The notes: generated from the letters alone by a model not told the origin. DNA of 64,000 bases from Alcaligenes sp. SDU_A2 (GCF_038237375.1 NZ_CP151273.1:186001-250000), one strand, 5' to 3'. Positions 8,954 through 17,955 are shown, numbered from the stretch's first letter. Program-made: numbers and translations.

Positions 8954-10134
8954 GGCTGGCCTCGTTCAAGCAATGCCGCCGCCGTGCAAATGCCACGGTC
9001 GTAATTGATCATGCCAAAACCGGACACCAGCCCGATGCGCGCATCGCGCACCTGGGTATCCCCGGCTGTGTCCGTCAGTTGGCGCAAAGCCTGCACCAGC
9101 CCCAGATAGCCGCCTGCTGCGCCCGCCTGGCCCACCGACAACTGGCCGCCGCTGGTATTGAAGGGGAAACTGCCGTCAACCGTAAAGCTATGCTCGCGGA
9201 TGAAAGCCGGCCCCTGTCCCTTGGCGCAAAAACCCAGGTCCTCGAATTGCAGCACATTGATGACCGGATAATCGTCGTAGGTTTCCAGAAAATCCACGTC
9301 GGCCGGGCTCACGCCTGCATGTTCGTAAAACGCATCCTTATCCATCGCCCAGCCGCCGCGAAACTGCACCGGGTCTTGGGGAAACGCATTGTGACGCTCG
9401 ATGGTGGAACGGATGCGCACATACGGCAAACCCAAGGCTTGGGCCTGTTCGCGGCGCATCACCAAAAAGCCTTCGGCACCCGCGCAAGGCATGACGCAAT
9501 CGAACAGATGAATAGGGTCGGCAATGACACGCGCGTCCAGATACTGCTCCAGCGTCAGCGGCTTTTTCATCAAGGCGTGCGGATTGCGCAGCGCATTATC
9601 ACGCTGGGCCACGCACAGCTTGCCGAAGTCCTCGCGGGTCGCGCCAAAGTGGCGCATGTAATAGTCCGTCAACAAGGCAAAGCTGGCATTAGGGCCGCCC
9701 GCCCCATAGGGGTAGACGGCATCCTGCGAAAAGCGCGAAAAGCCCGCCACCGTGTTCTTGAAGGACTCCAACTGATTCGTATCACCCGCAATGCACGCAA
9801 CGATAGAAGCATCGCCGCACTGCACGGCCCGCGCCGCGCGGCGCAAGGCCACGACCCCGCTGGCCCCGCCCATAGGGATATGGTCCAACCATCGCGGGCT
9901 CATCTGAAAATGCTGCATCAGGCCCACAGCCGTGTCCGTGCCCAAGGTAAAGCTGGACACGCACACGCCATCCACATCGTTCTTGTGCAGGCCAGCCTCG
10001 CGTATGGTCTGGCCCAGGGCGGCTCCCAGCCACCAGTGCGCCGTCTGTTCAGAATGGCGTTGGTAGGGAATGGTGACCGGCGTGGTCAGCACCACATCGT
10101 CGTAAGCCAGCCGGGCTTTAGGCGTCAGGGCCAT
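8950..10134 (-). CDS. Thiolase-fold protein lacking both catalytic cysteines (possible retro-aldolase)
   Basis: 394 residues from the ATG at 10134, with AGGAGG 7 bases upstream. It aligns with SCP-x/thiolase-like proteins, but the nucleophile region reads MGGASG (residues 88-93), with Gly90 where thiolases have Cys. The C-terminal CxGGG region reads SGFGMINYD. Loss of both cysteines makes Claisen chemistry unlikely. Together with the coupled DUF35 gene it resembles the Ltp2-ChsH2 retro-aldolases, which cleave a tertiary beta-hydroxyacyl-CoA to a ketone plus an acyl-CoA. It sits 2 bases after the acyl-CoA ligase gene. The aldolase role is inference. Confidence 0.8.
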   Translation of the reverse strand: MALTPKARLAYDDVVLTTPVTIPYQRHSEQTAHWWLGAALGQTIREAGLHKNDVDGVCVSSFTLGTDTAVGLMQHFQMSPRWLDHIPMGGASGVVALRRAARAVQCGDASIVACIAGDTNQLESFKNTVAGFSRFSQDAVYPYGAGGPNASFALLTDYYMRHFGATREDFGKLCVAQRDNALRNPHALMKKPLTLEQYLDARVIADPIHLFDCVMPCAGAEGFLVMRREQAQALGLPYVRIRSTIERHNAFPQDPVQFRGGWAMDKDAFYEHAGVSPADVDFLETYDDYPVINVLQFEDLGFCAKGQGPAFIREHSFTVDGSFPFNTSGGQLSVGQAGAAGGYLGLVQALRQLTDTAGDTQVRDARIGLVSGFGMINYDRGICTAAALLERGQP

Positions 10135-10136
10135 GC

Positions 10137-11768
10137 TCAGGCCTCCTGGCGCTTTTTCAGGTGATTGGTGTTGATGCAGTCCGGATTGGCAACCGCCGCC
10201 AGCGCCACCGTTTTCAATTCGCCCCGCTGGATCTTGTTGGTGGATGTCAACGGCAAGGCATCCACGAACAGCACATAGCCGGGCACCTTGAAATAGGCCA
10301 ACTGCGTCAGGCCCCATTTGACCAGCTCCACCGCCGCCTTTTCCTTGTCCTCGCGGCTAGCCAGCGGTGTGTGCGGAACTACCAACGCCATCACCTCGTC
10401 GCCCCGGATATCGTCGGGCACAGCAGCGACGGCAATGGCGCGCACCAGCGGATTCTGCTGCAAGATGTTTTCCACTTCCACGGCGGCAATGTTCTCGCCG
10501 CTACGCCGGATCACGTTCTTCTTGCGGTCCACAAAGTGCAGATAGCCGTCCTGGTCGCGGCGCACAATATCGCCCGTGTGGAACCAGCCATCTTTCCAGG
10601 CCTCGTCCGTGGCGGCGGGGTCTTTCCAATAACCGGAAAAAAAACCGTAACGTGGGTTCTCGCCTGCTGCGCGCACCAGCAGCTCGCCATTTTCGTTGGC
10701 GGCGGCAGGCTTGCCTTCGTCGGTCATCAACAACACTTCTACCACCGGCATCTCCTTGCCAAAGCACGACGTGCCGATATGACGCGGCTCGTGGTTGGCA
10801 ATAATGCTGGCACCTGCACCGGTCTCGGTCATGGCCCAGGCTTCCAACAAGGGAAAACCGAACTGTTCTTCAAATAAGGGATGCAGGCCGCGGTCCACGC
10901 CGGCGCCAAAGCCAAAGCGCACCTGGTGGTTGCGGTCCTGCTCGGACGGCTCGGCCTTCATCAGAATAGCCGGCATCACGCCCAGGTAATGCACCACGGT
11001 CGCGCCGGACTCGCGCACCGATTGCCACCAACTGCGGGGGTGGAAACGGTCCAAGGAAATCAGGCAGCCACCGGTCTTGACCATCGCCATCGTCGAACAA
11101 GCCATGGCGTTCATGTGAAACAGCGGCAAAGGTGTCAGCATGCGCTCCTGGCCGGGCTGCAATTGCGCCAGGCCGCCGATATCCCGATACCACTCGCCTG
11201 CGTAGTGGAAATACTGATTGGACAGCATGCAACCCTTGGGGCGGCCGGTCGTGCCAGAGGTATAGAGCAGGGCGCACTCGCTATGCTCGCCGGGAATATC
11301 GCAGGAACGGGCGGCCGCGCGCGTCACGCCAGGCGGCATGCCGCCGTCAGCCATCACGGCAAAAGGTTGACCGGCACGCTGCGCCGCTTCCATCAAATCT
11401 TGATGGCGATTGGGCAAGGCAATGGCCATAATCATCTCGGAATGACCGATCAGGTATTCCAGTTCGGCAGCGCGCAGATCCGGGTTGATGGGCACAATGG
11501 ACACGCCCAGACTGTTCAGCGCGAACCAGTGCAGAAAGAAGGCAGGGCGGTTTTCCAGCAAAATGCCTACGCGATGACCATGGCCATAACCGGCCGCCGC
11601 ATAGTCGGCGCGCAGCGCATCGATGCGCTCCAGGGCCTGGCCATAGCTTAGCTCGCCGGCGGCAATGCCATAGATCTCGGCAGTTTCGGGCAGGGTGCAT
11701 ACAAACGGCTTGTCGCCCCAACGCTCGGCGGTGTCGCGAAAAGCCTGATAGACCGTTGTATTGGCCAT
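10137..11768 (-). CDS. AMP-forming acyl/aryl-CoA synthetase
   Basis: 543 residues from the ATG at 11768 (AGGAG 9 bases upstream). The adenylate-forming signature YTSGTTGRPKG lies near residue 165, with later motifs YGFFSGYWKDP, WFHTGDIVRRD and DRKKNVIRRSGENIAA, and a C-terminal lysine in STNKIQRGEL. It would convert a carboxylic acid, ATP and CoA to the acyl-CoA. It is placed directly between the dioxygenase subunits and the thiolase homologue, so the product of ring oxidation is probably its substrate. Substrate choice is not readable from sequence. Confidence 0.92.
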   Translation of the reverse strand: MANTTVYQAFRDTAERWGDKPFVCTLPETAEIYGIAAGELSYGQALERIDALRADYAAAGYGHGHRVGILLENRPAFFLHWFALNSLGVSIVPINPDLRAAELEYLIGHSEMIMAIALPNRHQDLMEAAQRAGQPFAVMADGGMPPGVTRAAARSCDIPGEHSECALLYTSGTTGRPKGCMLSNQYFHYAGEWYRDIGGLAQLQPGQERMLTPLPLFHMNAMACSTMAMVKTGGCLISLDRFHPRSWWQSVRESGATVVHYLGVMPAILMKAEPSEQDRNHQVRFGFGAGVDRGLHPLFEEQFGFPLLEAWAMTETGAGASIIANHEPRHIGTSCFGKEMPVVEVLLMTDEGKPAAANENGELLVRAAGENPRYGFFSGYWKDPAATDEAWKDGWFHTGDIVRRDQDGYLHFVDRKKNVIRRSGENIAAVEVENILQQNPLVRAIAVAAVPDDIRGDEVMALVVPHTPLASREDKEKAAVELVKWGLTQLAYFKVPGYVLFVDALPLTSTNKIQRGELKTVALAAVANPDCINTNHLKKRQEA

Positions 11769-11788
11769 TGATGTGTTCTCCTGTCCTG

Positions 11789-12271
11789 TCACATGAATAA
11801 CTGAATATTGCCGAAAGGGGCGTCGCAATTGAGCAAGTCCACCCGTTTCAGGCGCATCTTCAGCGCGCCATCCTGGCGCACCAGGGTGTACGTGCTCCAG
11901 CCCACATAGATTTCCTGCCGATCGCCGCGCGTCTCGGTGTAGTGGAAAGCACAACGCACGCTGTATTCGCCCTTGTCGTGATCCATGCTTTCCACAGTCG
12001 GCTGCTGCAGCAAATGATGGCTGCGGCTCTTGGGCTGCTGGGAAAACGTGCGCCGACCTGCCAGACGCTCCACACGGATACGCAGCAGCAGCTTGTCCTC
12101 GTGCATCAACGACGCATGCAGGCGGGCGTCCTGCTGGTCATGCACCAGCGGCATCCAGTAATAGCCGTCCTCGGTAAACAGGTCTAGCCATTGCTCGAAA
12201 CGCTGTTCGTCGAGCATGCGGGCTTCTGCATAGACAAAATCGATAAGTGCCTCGCGGCTGATCTCGCTCAT
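11789..12271 (-). CDS. Ring-hydroxylating dioxygenase beta subunit
   Basis: 160 residues, the usual length of the cone-shaped small subunit of Rieske non-haem iron oxygenases (NTF2-like fold). It has a typical ARMLDEQRFEQWLDLFTEDG start and YYWMP segment. It follows the alpha subunit with an 18-base gap and a good ribosome binding site (AAGGA). It is structural rather than catalytic in the known alpha3beta3 enzymes. Confidence 0.92.
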   Translation of the reverse strand: MSEISREALIDFVYAEARMLDEQRFEQWLDLFTEDGYYWMPLVHDQQDARLHASLMHEDKLLLRIRVERLAGRRTFSQQPKSRSHHLLQQPTVESMDHDKGEYSVRCAFHYTETRGDRQEIYVGWSTYTLVRQDGALKMRLKRVDLLNCDAPFGNIQLFM

Positions 12272-12289
12272 GATCGTTCCTTTCCTTTC

Positions 12290-13609
12290 TTAGGCCTGCT
12301 GCTCGGGCAGCATGTACTTGAGCCAGGCGCGGAACTGCGCGCGCATCTGCATCTCGCTGGTGCCGTTGATCACCACGTTCTTTTGCTGGGCCTCGTCCTT
12401 CTCGACCAGACGCGCCAGATTCATCCAGTCGCGGCCACGCGATTGCAGGCCCTGCTGAGCGCGTTCGTACATTTCCAGATCGTCGTGACCCACCATCGAG
12501 GTCGGCGCGTTGATCAGGCGGTTGTACATCAGGGTACGCTCCAGAAGCGTGTCGGGCGCACCCACCAGGCTGAAAGTCCAGGACTCCACCAGGGTTTTAT
12601 CCGCGGCAATGGGCTTGAACAAACGCAAGGTCTGGATCGGGCCCTTGACCATGATGTTGGGGAAGTAACACGTATTGTGGCGCGTATCGCCCAAAATGGC
12701 TTTGGCGCGTTCTTCGCCATACGCCTGGACCATCTGATCCCAGTAGCCGGGGATTTCGGAGTAGTCGGCATGGATGGAGTTGCTCACGCCGGTATGGCCG
12801 TGGCCGTTCTCCCATACGCGTATGCCCATGCCTTCGTAAAACTCGTACGGCGACATGAAAGGGGCGAACAGCTCCACCGCCATCGGCTTGGGCGTGCCTT
12901 CGGGCGCTTCTTGCCAGGCTTTGACCGCCGTGCCGGCCGAGGACTCGTGCGCCACCATGGGGTGGCAGGTGTCCGTCTGGTTGTCGACCAGCATCTTCCA
13001 GTTGCAGTTGTGCATGTAGCGCATGACGCCGCCGGCCACTTCCAGACGGCCTTCAGGCGAACGGTCCACCATATTGTCGATCGTGCTGAGCGACTGGCCA
13101 AAGAAGTCCTCGAAACTTTCGCCTTGCTCGCTCAGGCGACAGAAAACAAAGTCGCGGTAGACCTGCACGTTCTTGACGGCGGCCATCCCATGGCTGCCTT
13201 CCGTGCATTCAAAGCCCGTATTTTCGTAGCCTTTCTTGAGCGGAATGGACAGCAGCGAGCCGTCGGTCTTGAAGGTCCAGGCATGGTAGGGACAACGGAA
13301 GAACTTGCCCGTATTGCCACAGGGTTCGCCAGCCACCTGCACGCCTTTGTGCGGGCAGCGGTTGTAGAGCACACGGATGCTGTCATCGGTATGACGCACC
13401 ATGATCACCGACTCGTTGCCCACCGTCGTCGTCACGAAGTCGCCCTTGTTAGGCACCTGGCTGGCATGCCCCACATACACCCAGGTGTTGGCGAACAAGC
13501 GCTCCATCTCCAGCTCGAACAGCTCCTGGCTGATGTACAAATCCTTGTGCACCTCGGCCTCGCGCACCAGTTCGCGGATGGCCTGGGGGTTATCGCGGTA
13601 TTTTTCCAT
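12290..13609 (-). CDS. Ring-hydroxylating dioxygenase alpha subunit (Rieske)
   Basis: 439 residues. The Rieske [2Fe-2S] ligands are Cys85, His87, Cys106 and His109 (CPHKG...CPYHAW). The mononuclear iron motif is DNQTDTCHPMVAH near residues 205-220, with a C-terminal Asp expected as third ligand. The complete reductase-alpha-beta set is encoded together, with no separate ferredoxin, as in class I-type two-component systems. By context it would initiate ring oxidation of an aromatic or indolic carboxylate, for example hydroxylation at C2/C3 of an indole ring. Biphenyl-, benzoate- or terephthalate-type substrates cannot be excluded. Confidence 0.94.
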   Translation of the reverse strand: MEKYRDNPQAIRELVREAEVHKDLYISQELFELEMERLFANTWVYVGHASQVPNKGDFVTTTVGNESVIMVRHTDDSIRVLYNRCPHKGVQVAGEPCGNTGKFFRCPYHAWTFKTDGSLLSIPLKKGYENTGFECTEGSHGMAAVKNVQVYRDFVFCRLSEQGESFEDFFGQSLSTIDNMVDRSPEGRLEVAGGVMRYMHNCNWKMLVDNQTDTCHPMVAHESSAGTAVKAWQEAPEGTPKPMAVELFAPFMSPYEFYEGMGIRVWENGHGHTGVSNSIHADYSEIPGYWDQMVQAYGEERAKAILGDTRHNTCYFPNIMVKGPIQTLRLFKPIAADKTLVESWTFSLVGAPDTLLERTLMYNRLINAPTSMVGHDDLEMYERAQQGLQSRGRDWMNLARLVEKDEAQQKNVVINGTSEMQMRAQFRAWLKYMLPEQQA

Positions 13610-13633
13610 GTCGTTCTCCGTCGCCCTTGGGCG

Positions 13634-14608
13634 TTACAGATCCAGCACCAGACGCGGGGTCTTGGCACGGGAAATACAGATCTGGATGACTTTATTGCTG
13701 GCTTTTTCCGCGTCGCTCAGGAAATAGTCGCGGTGGTCAACCTCGCCTTCGATCACATCGCAGGTACAGACGCCGCACTCGCCGCGCTTGCAGTCGATCA
13801 TGGGGTCCAGACCCTGCTCTTCCATCACATCCACAATGGTCTTGTCAGCCGGAATTTGCAGGGTCACGCCGCTTTGGCGCAGCTCCACTTCAAAGGGCTG
13901 GTCACCCGCCTGAGGGGCGGCCGTCACAAACAGCTCGAAATGCACATGGTCGCCAGGCCAGCCACGCTGCTTGCAGCCTTCAATGACCGCGTCGATCAGC
14001 CCCTTGGGACCACAGACATAGACATGCTGATCCTTGGACAAGCCGTCCAGCAACGTATCCAACGAAAAGCGCGTGTCCGTGTCATCCGCATAGTGGCGCA
14101 CAGCCGTGCCGGCCAGTTGCTGCAGCTCGTCCAGGTATGCCAATTGCTGCAGGGTGCGGCCTGCGTAATGCAGCTGGTAAGGGCGTCCCTGATGGTGCAG
14201 AGCGGCGGCCATGCTGGCGATAGGCGTAATGCCGATACCGCCGGCAATCAGCACCGTCTCGGTCTCTGCGGGGGTGGCCGCATGCAGCGGAAAATCGTTT
14301 TTAGGACCGGATACCGTCAACGTATCGCCCACTTTCAGATCGTGCATATAGCGCGACCCGCCGGCGCTGTTCTCTTCCAGGCGCACGCCCAGCCGATAGC
14401 GATCCGGACACTGACCATTGGCGCAATGAGGCTCCAGCGAAATCAGCGAATAACAACGATGATCGTTCAGTGCGGGAATATGCACTTTCAGGTGCGAGCC
14501 CGGCGCAAACGCGGGCAGAGTGCCGGCCTGGACAGGCTCCAGCGTGAAACTGCGGATCAGCGGGGATGCATTCTGGATATCCCGGATGACGAGTTCAAAA
14601 GTTTCCAT
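13634..14608 (-). CDS. Dioxygenase reductase (phthalate-dioxygenase-reductase type)
   Basis: 324 residues. An N-terminal flavin-binding barrel has RCYSLIS, the NAD-binding domain has IAGGIGITPIASM, and a C-terminal plant-type [2Fe-2S] ferredoxin domain has CKRGECGVCTC plus a distal Cys (ICISRA). This order (flavin, NAD, ferredoxin last) is that of phthalate dioxygenase reductase. It passes NAD(P)H electrons to the Rieske protein encoded next. It is the first gene of the operon that runs to 7788. Confidence 0.93.
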   Translation of the reverse strand: METFELVIRDIQNASPLIRSFTLEPVQAGTLPAFAPGSHLKVHIPALNDHRCYSLISLEPHCANGQCPDRYRLGVRLEENSAGGSRYMHDLKVGDTLTVSGPKNDFPLHAATPAETETVLIAGGIGITPIASMAAALHHQGRPYQLHYAGRTLQQLAYLDELQQLAGTAVRHYADDTDTRFSLDTLLDGLSKDQHVYVCGPKGLIDAVIEGCKQRGWPGDHVHFELFVTAAPQAGDQPFEVELRQSGVTLQIPADKTIVDVMEEQGLDPMIDCKRGECGVCTCDVIEGEVDHRDYFLSDAEKASNKVIQICISRAKTPRLVLDL

Positions 14609-14787
14609 TGTGTGCCTACCATTGAGCGTGACAACAACTATTACCCAGCCAGGGCGGGGCCTGTGTCATGATGCACCGGTCAGCGGCGGTCCGATGGTGC
14701 CTGCCCCGCAGGGGTGGCGGTATCCTCGTCTACTGTCTCCGCCCAGACCGTGTGCAGAGCATCAAGGCAGGCTGCACGGCTGGATCA

Positions 14788-14825
14788 CTATTCATTATTC
14801 TGAATTTTATTTTATTGATGAATAG
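14788..14825. promoter_or_regulatory. Widely spaced inverted repeat upstream of the dioxygenase operon
   Basis: CTATTCAT (14788-14795) and ATGAATAG (14818-14825) are exact inverted copies 22 bases apart, within the A+T-rich leader of the reductase-alpha-beta operon. Confidence 0.4.
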
Positions 14826-14837
14826 TTTACGGATCAA

Positions 14838-14855
14838 TATATTCCGGCGAATATA
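14838..14855. promoter_or_regulatory. 18-bp palindrome, candidate MarR operator
   Basis: TATATTC-CGGC-GAATATA is a perfect 7-bp inverted repeat with a 4-base centre. The size and symmetry are those of MarR-family operators. The same half-site recurs at 22865-22883 before the marR gene. Confidence 0.5.
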
Positions 14856-14881
14856 ATGGAAAACCACTATGTGAGAATCCA

Positions 14882-14910
14882 GCACGGAAGGCGTGACACC
14901 CTATCCGTGC
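14882..14910 (-). terminator. Hairpin after the cyclase gene
   Basis: GCACGGA/TCCGTGC, 7-bp stem with a 15-base loop, 20 bases beyond the cyclase stop on the minus strand. It has no clear T-tract, so it is only a possible terminator or transcript-end structure. Confidence 0.35.
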
Positions 14911-14929
14911 CGGACCGTTCAAACGCAGC

Positions 14930-15718
14930 TTACTGAGCGACCAGGGCCACGACACGCAGCGGACTGCCCGAACCGCCTTCGATCTTCAGCGGAGCGGACA
15001 TGATCAGCGCGCCCTGAGGAGGCAACTGATCCAGATTGCACAGGCACTGCAGGCCATAGCGGTTGGCACCGTGCATCAGCGTGTGGCACGGGTAGGCCAC
15101 GGGCCAGGAATACGACTGGCCGGCGTCGGTATTAATGGTTTCCACGCCAAAGCCGTGCACCTTGCGCTCGTGAATCATCCATTCCACCGCGGCCTGGGAC
15201 GGACCGGGCGTGTGGGCACCATCTTCACGCATGTTCAAGAAGGCGTCGGCATCGTTGACGCGTTTAGACCAGTCGGTGCGAAACAGCACCCAGGCCCCTT
15301 CGGGAATGCGGCCATGCTGGCTTTCCCAGGCCTGCAGAAACTCGGGCGTCAACACAAAGTCTTCGTTCTGGGCCACGTCGGCGCTGGCATCCACCACCAC
15401 GGCAGGGCGCAGGAAGTTGTCCACGGGGATCGTATCCACGCTGTTGTTAGGGTGATCCTTGCCCGTAATCCAATGCACCGGCGCATCAAAGTGCGTGCCC
15501 GTGTGTTCGCCACAGGTAAAATTATTCCAGTACCAGCCCGGACCAGCCTCGTCGTACTGGCTGATGCGCTGCACGGAAAAACCGACCGTCTGACCGAACT
15601 GCGGCGGCAGCTGCAGGGCAGGAAAGCTGGAATTAAGGGTTTGAGTCAGGTCCACGAAGCGGACCTTCTTGCTGTCCAGCGCCTGGGTCAGGGCAGCCAA
15701 TGGGTGCATCTCGGTCAT
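14930..15718 (-). CDS. Cyclase-family metal hydrolase (isatin hydrolase / kynurenine formamidase fold)
   Basis: 262 residues from the ATG at 15718 (AGGAG 5 bases upstream). The family motif HxGTHxDxPxH is intact (HTGTHFDAPVHW), with further conserved His and Asp residues expected to bind Mn2+ or Zn2+. Known members hydrolyse N-formylkynurenine or the lactam of isatin to isatinate. In a cluster with a Rieske dioxygenase, a retro-aldolase-like pair and an indolepyruvate-type oxidoreductase, isatin hydrolysis is the attractive assignment. That is inference, and simple amide or lactone hydrolysis is possible. It is the last gene of the unit that begins upstream of the hydroxylase. Confidence 0.82.
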   Translation of the reverse strand: MTEMHPLAALTQALDSKKVRFVDLTQTLNSSFPALQLPPQFGQTVGFSVQRISQYDEAGPGWYWNNFTCGEHTGTHFDAPVHWITGKDHPNNSVDTIPVDNFLRPAVVVDASADVAQNEDFVLTPEFLQAWESQHGRIPEGAWVLFRTDWSKRVNDADAFLNMREDGAHTPGPSQAAVEWMIHERKVHGFGVETINTDAGQSYSWPVAYPCHTLMHGANRYGLQCLCNLDQLPPQGALIMSAPLKIEGGSGSPLRVVALVAQ

Positions 15719-15949
15719 GTCATCTCCTATCGATCTTCTTGAATCGTTATCAGTGTCAGTCTGCATGGCGGTCTGTGCGCCGCATGGCAGCGTCGGACAG
15801 GCGGGCGTTGCCACGCCCGACCGGCTCCGACAGGCCGGTAGCGGCCTACCGCTCAGGAGATCGGCAGGCCGCCGGTTGTTTTCCACCGCGCCTCTTGCGG
15901 CGGAAAACGCACTCAAGGGGCGGCTAACTGAAACGCCGCCCTGAACGTG

Positions 15950-15979
15950 TTGCCCCGGCCAGTTGCCCGTCCGGGGCAA
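15950..15979. terminator. Intercistronic hairpin between nitrilase and cyclase
   Basis: TTGCCCCGG/CCGGGGCAA, a perfect 9-bp stem with a 12-base loop, directly after the nitrilase stop on the minus strand. There is no T-tract. The 266-base gap to the cyclase gene suggests either partial termination or a processing/stability element. Nothing else is seen in the gap apart from a short GGTAG/CTACC hairpin near 15837. Confidence 0.45.
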
Positions 15980-15984
15980 GGACT

Positions 15985-17016
15985 TTACAAAGAAGCGTCC
16001 TTGTCTTCGATGGCGGAAAACTCGGCCGGATTCAGATCCGGTTGAGGCTGGTCGCCTTCGTAAAAACGCGCTGGCGTCATGGCCTTGCGGTTCACGCGCA
16101 GGTCAAACACGTCAAAGCGGTTGTAGTGCCCCGTGATGTCGTGCATCTGGCGTGGCTGGATGCACTTGGACAGATCGATATCCGCATAGGCAATGCCTTC
16201 GCGGTCGATCAGCGGTTCGCCAATCACGCGGCCATCGGGGCCGATGATGCCGGAGAAGGCGCTGTTCGGACGGGCCAGCAGCTCGCGGGCTTCTGGATGC
16301 GAGGCCGACATGGCCTCGACGATTTCGTCCGACACGGTCGAGCAGGCCACCACTGTGAACACCTTGCCCTCGAAGCAGTGGGCAGCGGCACGCAGACGGA
16401 TGGCTTCAGCCATGTCGTAGTCCTTAGGCGCGACCGGCAGCGAGATGTAACTGGCCACATGCACCAGTTCGCCTTGCGACAACAGGCTGAAGCGGGCGAG
16501 CGTGTTGGTGTTTTCACCGCAGGCCAGGGCCCCCAATGGGCCGATGGTCGTGTCGTGCACGCGCAGCGAAGACGCATCGCCATTGGCCCAGGTCAGCTTC
16601 TCGGCCCAGGTCGGCACCAGCTTGCGGTGTCGGCCCAGAATGCGGCCGTCCGAACCAATGGTCACCAAGGTGTTGTAGATGGTGGCCACGCCGGTGGGAC
16701 TGCGCTCGTTCACGCCCAGCACCACATTGACTTTGCGCTGGCGCGCCACCTGCGCCACCTTCTGCACTTCGGGACCGGGCACTTCGATGGCCGACTTGCA
16801 CAGGCGCTCGAACCAGGGGCTGCCCTCGATCGGGTTCATCACCCAGCTCCAGTACGGATAGCCGGAGACAAAGACTTCGGGGAAGGCAATCAGCTCGGCC
16901 CCGTTATCCGCCGCTTCGTGAATCAGGCGGCACACCTTGTCGATGGTCGCATTCGTGTCCAGGAACACGGGAGCCGCCTGGACTGCCGCGGCCTTGAACT
17001 GGCGCAATTCCAACAT
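15985..17016 (-). CDS. Nitrilase (carbon-nitrogen hydrolase)
   Basis: 343 residues from the ATG at 17016 (AGGAG 6 bases upstream; the GTG at 17019 is in frame). The catalytic triad is Glu47 (FPEVF), Lys132 (HRKLVPT) and Cys166 (ACGENTN). The CGEN variant, C-terminal HYNRFDVF segment and length are those of true nitrilases rather than amidases. It would hydrolyse a nitrile to acid plus ammonia. In an indoleacetate-like cluster, indole-3-acetonitrile is a plausible substrate. It follows the fumarylpyruvate-hydrolase-type gene with a 15-base gap. Confidence 0.88.
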   Translation of the reverse strand: MLELRQFKAAAVQAAPVFLDTNATIDKVCRLIHEAADNGAELIAFPEVFVSGYPYWSWVMNPIEGSPWFERLCKSAIEVPGPEVQKVAQVARQRKVNVVLGVNERSPTGVATIYNTLVTIGSDGRILGRHRKLVPTWAEKLTWANGDASSLRVHDTTIGPLGALACGENTNTLARFSLLSQGELVHVASYISLPVAPKDYDMAEAIRLRAAAHCFEGKVFTVVACSTVSDEIVEAMSASHPEARELLARPNSAFSGIIGPDGRVIGEPLIDREGIAYADIDLSKCIQPRQMHDITGHYNRFDVFDLRVNRKAMTPARFYEGDQPQPDLNPAEFSAIEDKDASL

Positions 17017-17031
17017 CACGCTCTCCTTTGC

Positions 17032-17955
17032 TTAGTTTTGGGGGGTCACGTCCACGATGGGGTGACGCAGCTCGCCGATGCCTTCAACCACGGCGTGAAC
17101 CACATCGCCTGGCCACATCCATTCTTGCGGAGTGCGGCCAGCACCCACGCCTTCCGGGGTGCCGGTGGCGATGATGTCGCCCGGCTCCAGCGTAATGCCG
17201 GCGCTGATGTCGGCGATCAGATCGTTGACGTTGAACAGCATGTGCTTGGTGTTCGAGCTCTGCTTGGTCACGCCATTCAGGGTCAGGCTCAGGTTCAGGT
17301 TGTGCGGATCGGTCAGCTCGTCGGCGGTCACGATAACGGGGCCGAAAGGCGCGTAGGTGTCCTGACCTTTGGAGTAGATCCACTGGCCGGCGCGGCGGCA
17401 GTCACGGGCGCTGACGTCGATCATCACGGAGTAGCCGAACACGTAGTTCAGTGCGTCTTCCTTGGCCACGCGCTGGGCGCGGGTGCCCATGATCACGGCC
17501 AGTTCTACTTCCCAGTCCATCTGCTGCGTGATGTTCTTGTTGTGCTCGATGGCATCGCCAGGGCCCACGACGGTGGTTGGCGGCTTGGAGAAAATCACAG
17601 GCTGCTTGGGCAGCTCTTTGGAGGTGTCCAAGGTGCGGCTGGATTCGGCCACGTGTTCAACGTAGTTCAGGCCGATACCGAAGATGTTCTTGCGTGGGCG
17701 CGGGATAGGAGCCAGCAGCTTGACGTTGGCCAGGGGCAGGGCCACGCCGAACGGCATGTCGTCGGCGTAGGTTTCCAGCAGGCGGGCCGTGGATTTGACG
17801 GCGGCTGGACCCAGATCGATGAAATCGAGCATGTTGTCGGGCAACATGTGGCCGGTGGCGTCACCCAGATAACCCAGGTCGACAACCAGATCGCCGACGA
17901 TGGCACCCAGGCGGCCGGCAGCAGCAACTTCACTACGGTACGTTACAAGACGCAT
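17032..17955 (-). CDS. Fumarylacetoacetate-hydrolase-family protein (likely fumarylpyruvate hydrolase)
   Basis: 307 residues from the ATG at 17955, with GGAG 6 bases upstream. The C-terminal FAH domain has GIGLNYVEH, the metal-binding Glu-x-Glu in DWEVELAVIMG, and a conserved Gly-Thr-Pro-Glu-Gly. It cleaves C-C bonds of 2,4-dioxo acids. Position next to a gentisate-dioxygenase-type gene points to hydrolysis of fumarylpyruvate/maleylpyruvate or a close analogue, giving pyruvate and fumarate. No maleylpyruvate isomerase is adjacent; the GST at 32230 is far away and of another type. Confidence 0.88.
   Translation of the reverse strand: MRLVTYRSEVAAAGRLGAIVGDLVVDLGYLGDATGHMLPDNMLDFIDLGPAAVKSTARLLETYADDMPFGVALPLANVKLLAPIPRPRKNIFGIGLNYVEHVAESSRTLDTSKELPKQPVIFSKPPTTVVGPGDAIEHNKNITQQMDWEVELAVIMGTRAQRVAKEDALNYVFGYSVMIDVSARDCRRAGQWIYSKGQDTYAPFGPVIVTADELTDPHNLNLSLTLNGVTKQSSNTKHMLFNVNDLIADISAGITLEPGDIIATGTPEGVGAGRTPQEWMWPGDVVHAVVEGIGELRHPIVDVTPQN

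Larger units (their letters stand above)
14609..14929. other. Promoter region of the dioxygenase operon
   Basis: About 320 bases between the cyclase stop and the reductase start. No gene is seen. It contains a terminator-like hairpin on the cyclase side and two inverted repeats in a very A+T-rich stretch (14788-14860), listed separately. Confidence 0.5.

Noticed and set aside
12191-14671. 826-codon plus-strand open frame
   Set aside because: It is antisense to the dioxygenase alpha subunit and reductase, which have intact motifs; the frame is open only because of GC-rich codon bias.
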